NCBI GenBank assembly: GCA_002449635.1
Contig: DJXF01000073.1
Coordinates: forward strand, 1 to 13,805
Origin: Clostridiales bacterium UBA7011
Lineage (GTDB): Bacteria; Bacillota; Clostridia; Oscillospirales; Butyricicoccaceae
Direction of reading: 5' to 3'
Length of the DNA stretch: 13,805 bases
Each line of letters begins with the position of its first letter. Position 1 is the first letter of the stretch. This document shows, piece by piece, positions 13,346 through 13,805 of this stretch. The notes beneath the pieces were generated by a model that was not told the DNA's origin, did not search any database, and was given only the letters and a program-made list of their open reading frames with translations. The translations under genes and the position numbers were made by a program.

Positions 13346-13705
13346 TTAAAACTTCAGGCCGCCCTCGCGGGCGCCTTCTGCGAGTTCCTTCACGCGGCCG
13401 TGGTAAACGTAGCCGCCGCGGTCAAACACGACTTCTTCGATTCCCTTAGCCTTTGCGCGCTCGGCAATCAGATTGCCGACCTTGCGGGCAGCTTCCTTAT
13501 TGCCGCCGTACTCGCTGAAGTCCTTCTCAGTGGAGGACGCTGCTGCGAGCGTTACGCCCTTAACATCGTCGATCACCTGAGCGAAAATGTTCTTAGAGCT
13601 TCTGAATACATTGAGACGCGGGCGCTGAGCAGTACCGGAAACTGCGCCGCGCACTCTCTTATGGCGTCTGAGACGCTGCTTGTTAGAGTCTTTCTTAGAA
13701 ACCAT
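13346..13705 (-). CDS. rplR: 50S ribosomal protein L18
   Basis: 5S rRNA-binding protein of the central protuberance. The 119 residues have the basic N-terminus (KQRLRRHKRVRG, 9-20), RPRLNVFRSSKNIFAQVIDD (28-47), and the C-terminal FDRGGYVYHGRVKELAEGAR (94-113) with GLKF at the end. Length is standard. AAGGAAGGTG lies about 7 bases before the ATG. It is 16 bases after the rplF stop. Confidence 0.98.
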   Translation of the reverse strand: MVSKKDSNKQRLRRHKRVRGAVSGTAQRPRLNVFRSSKNIFAQVIDDVKGVTLAAASSTEKDFSEYGGNKEAARKVGNLIAERAKAKGIEEVVFDRGGYVYHGRVKELAEGAREGGLKF

Positions 13706-13721
13706 TTAGGCACACCTTCCT

Positions 13722-13805
13722 TTACTTCTTCTTCGCGCCGGTCTTGCCTTCCTTGCGGCGGATATGTTCGTCCACGTACTTGATGCCCTTGCCCTTGTAC
13801 GGCTC
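13722..13805 (-). CDS. rplF: 50S ribosomal protein L6, C-terminal end (partial)
   Basis: The last 27 codons of a gene that starts beyond the right edge. They read EPYKGKGIKYVDEHIRRKEG then KTGAKKK and a TAA stop, which is the well-conserved C-terminus of L6 (the EPYKGKGI motif and RRKEGKTG). The place directly before rplR is the normal spc operon position. The gene is too short here to say more. Confidence 0.95.
   Translation of the reverse strand, partial: EPYKGKGIKYVDEHIRRKEGKTGAKKK

Noticed and set aside
1..13805. Mobile element, CRISPR, tRNA/rRNA, phage or defence system
   Set aside because: No transposase, repeat-spacer pattern, terminal inverted repeats, tRNA cloverleaf or defence-type domain was seen; nearly all bases belong to recognised housekeeping genes.

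Overview
The window is a block of core information-processing genes from a Gram-positive bacterium of the Clostridia. Pointers are the gene orders secY-adk-map-infA-rpmJ-rpsM-rpsK-rpsD-rpoA-rplQ and rimP-nusA-ylxR-ylxQ-infB, the strong purine-rich ribosome binding sites, a zinc-type (four-Cys) adenylate kinase, and a NusA of Bacillus-like length with no extra C-terminal repeats. Codon third positions are GC-rich. An Oscillospirales-like (Ruminococcus/Butyricicoccus type) genome would fit, but that finer placement is a guess. All genes lie on the minus strand, so the reading order runs from the right end to the left end.

Right to centre (13805 to 6018): the distal spc operon and the whole alpha operon run on as one cluster: rplF (3' end only), rplR, rpsE, rpmD, rplO, secY, adk, map, infA, rpmJ, rpsM, rpsK, rpsD, rpoA, rplQ. 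Most genes are 1-25 bases apart or overlap (adk/map by 4). Five spacers are longer: secY-adk (50, with a likely internal promoter), map-infA (132, nested stem-loop, no gene), infA-rpmJ (81, tandem stem-loops), rpsD-rpoA (59) and rpoA-rplQ (92, with a perfect 8-bp hairpin). A strong intrinsic terminator (5953-5997) ends the cluster.

Centre (5874 to 4339): a single gene for a Wzx-type polysaccharide flippase with its own near-consensus promoter and no visible terminator of its own.

Left (4301 to 1): the rimP-nusA-ylxR-ylxQ(L7Ae family)-infB operon. It has a consensus-like promoter (4273-4301) and a leader of about 70 bases holding a GAAA-capped terminator-like hairpin before rimP. The last three genes are tightly overlapped or coupled, and infB runs off the left edge after its G domain and part of domain II.

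The genes make ribosomal proteins, the RNA polymerase alpha subunit, initiation factors 1 and 2, the elongation/termination factor NusA, the 30S maturation factor RimP, the SecY channel, N-terminal methionine processing (Map) and adenylate kinase. I see no mobile element, CRISPR array, tRNA, rRNA, phage gene or defence gene. No stretch longer than 254 bases lacks a gene. The signals most worth a second look are RNA-level: the rimP-nusA leader, the infA-rpmJ and map-infA spacers, and the rpoA-rplQ hairpin.
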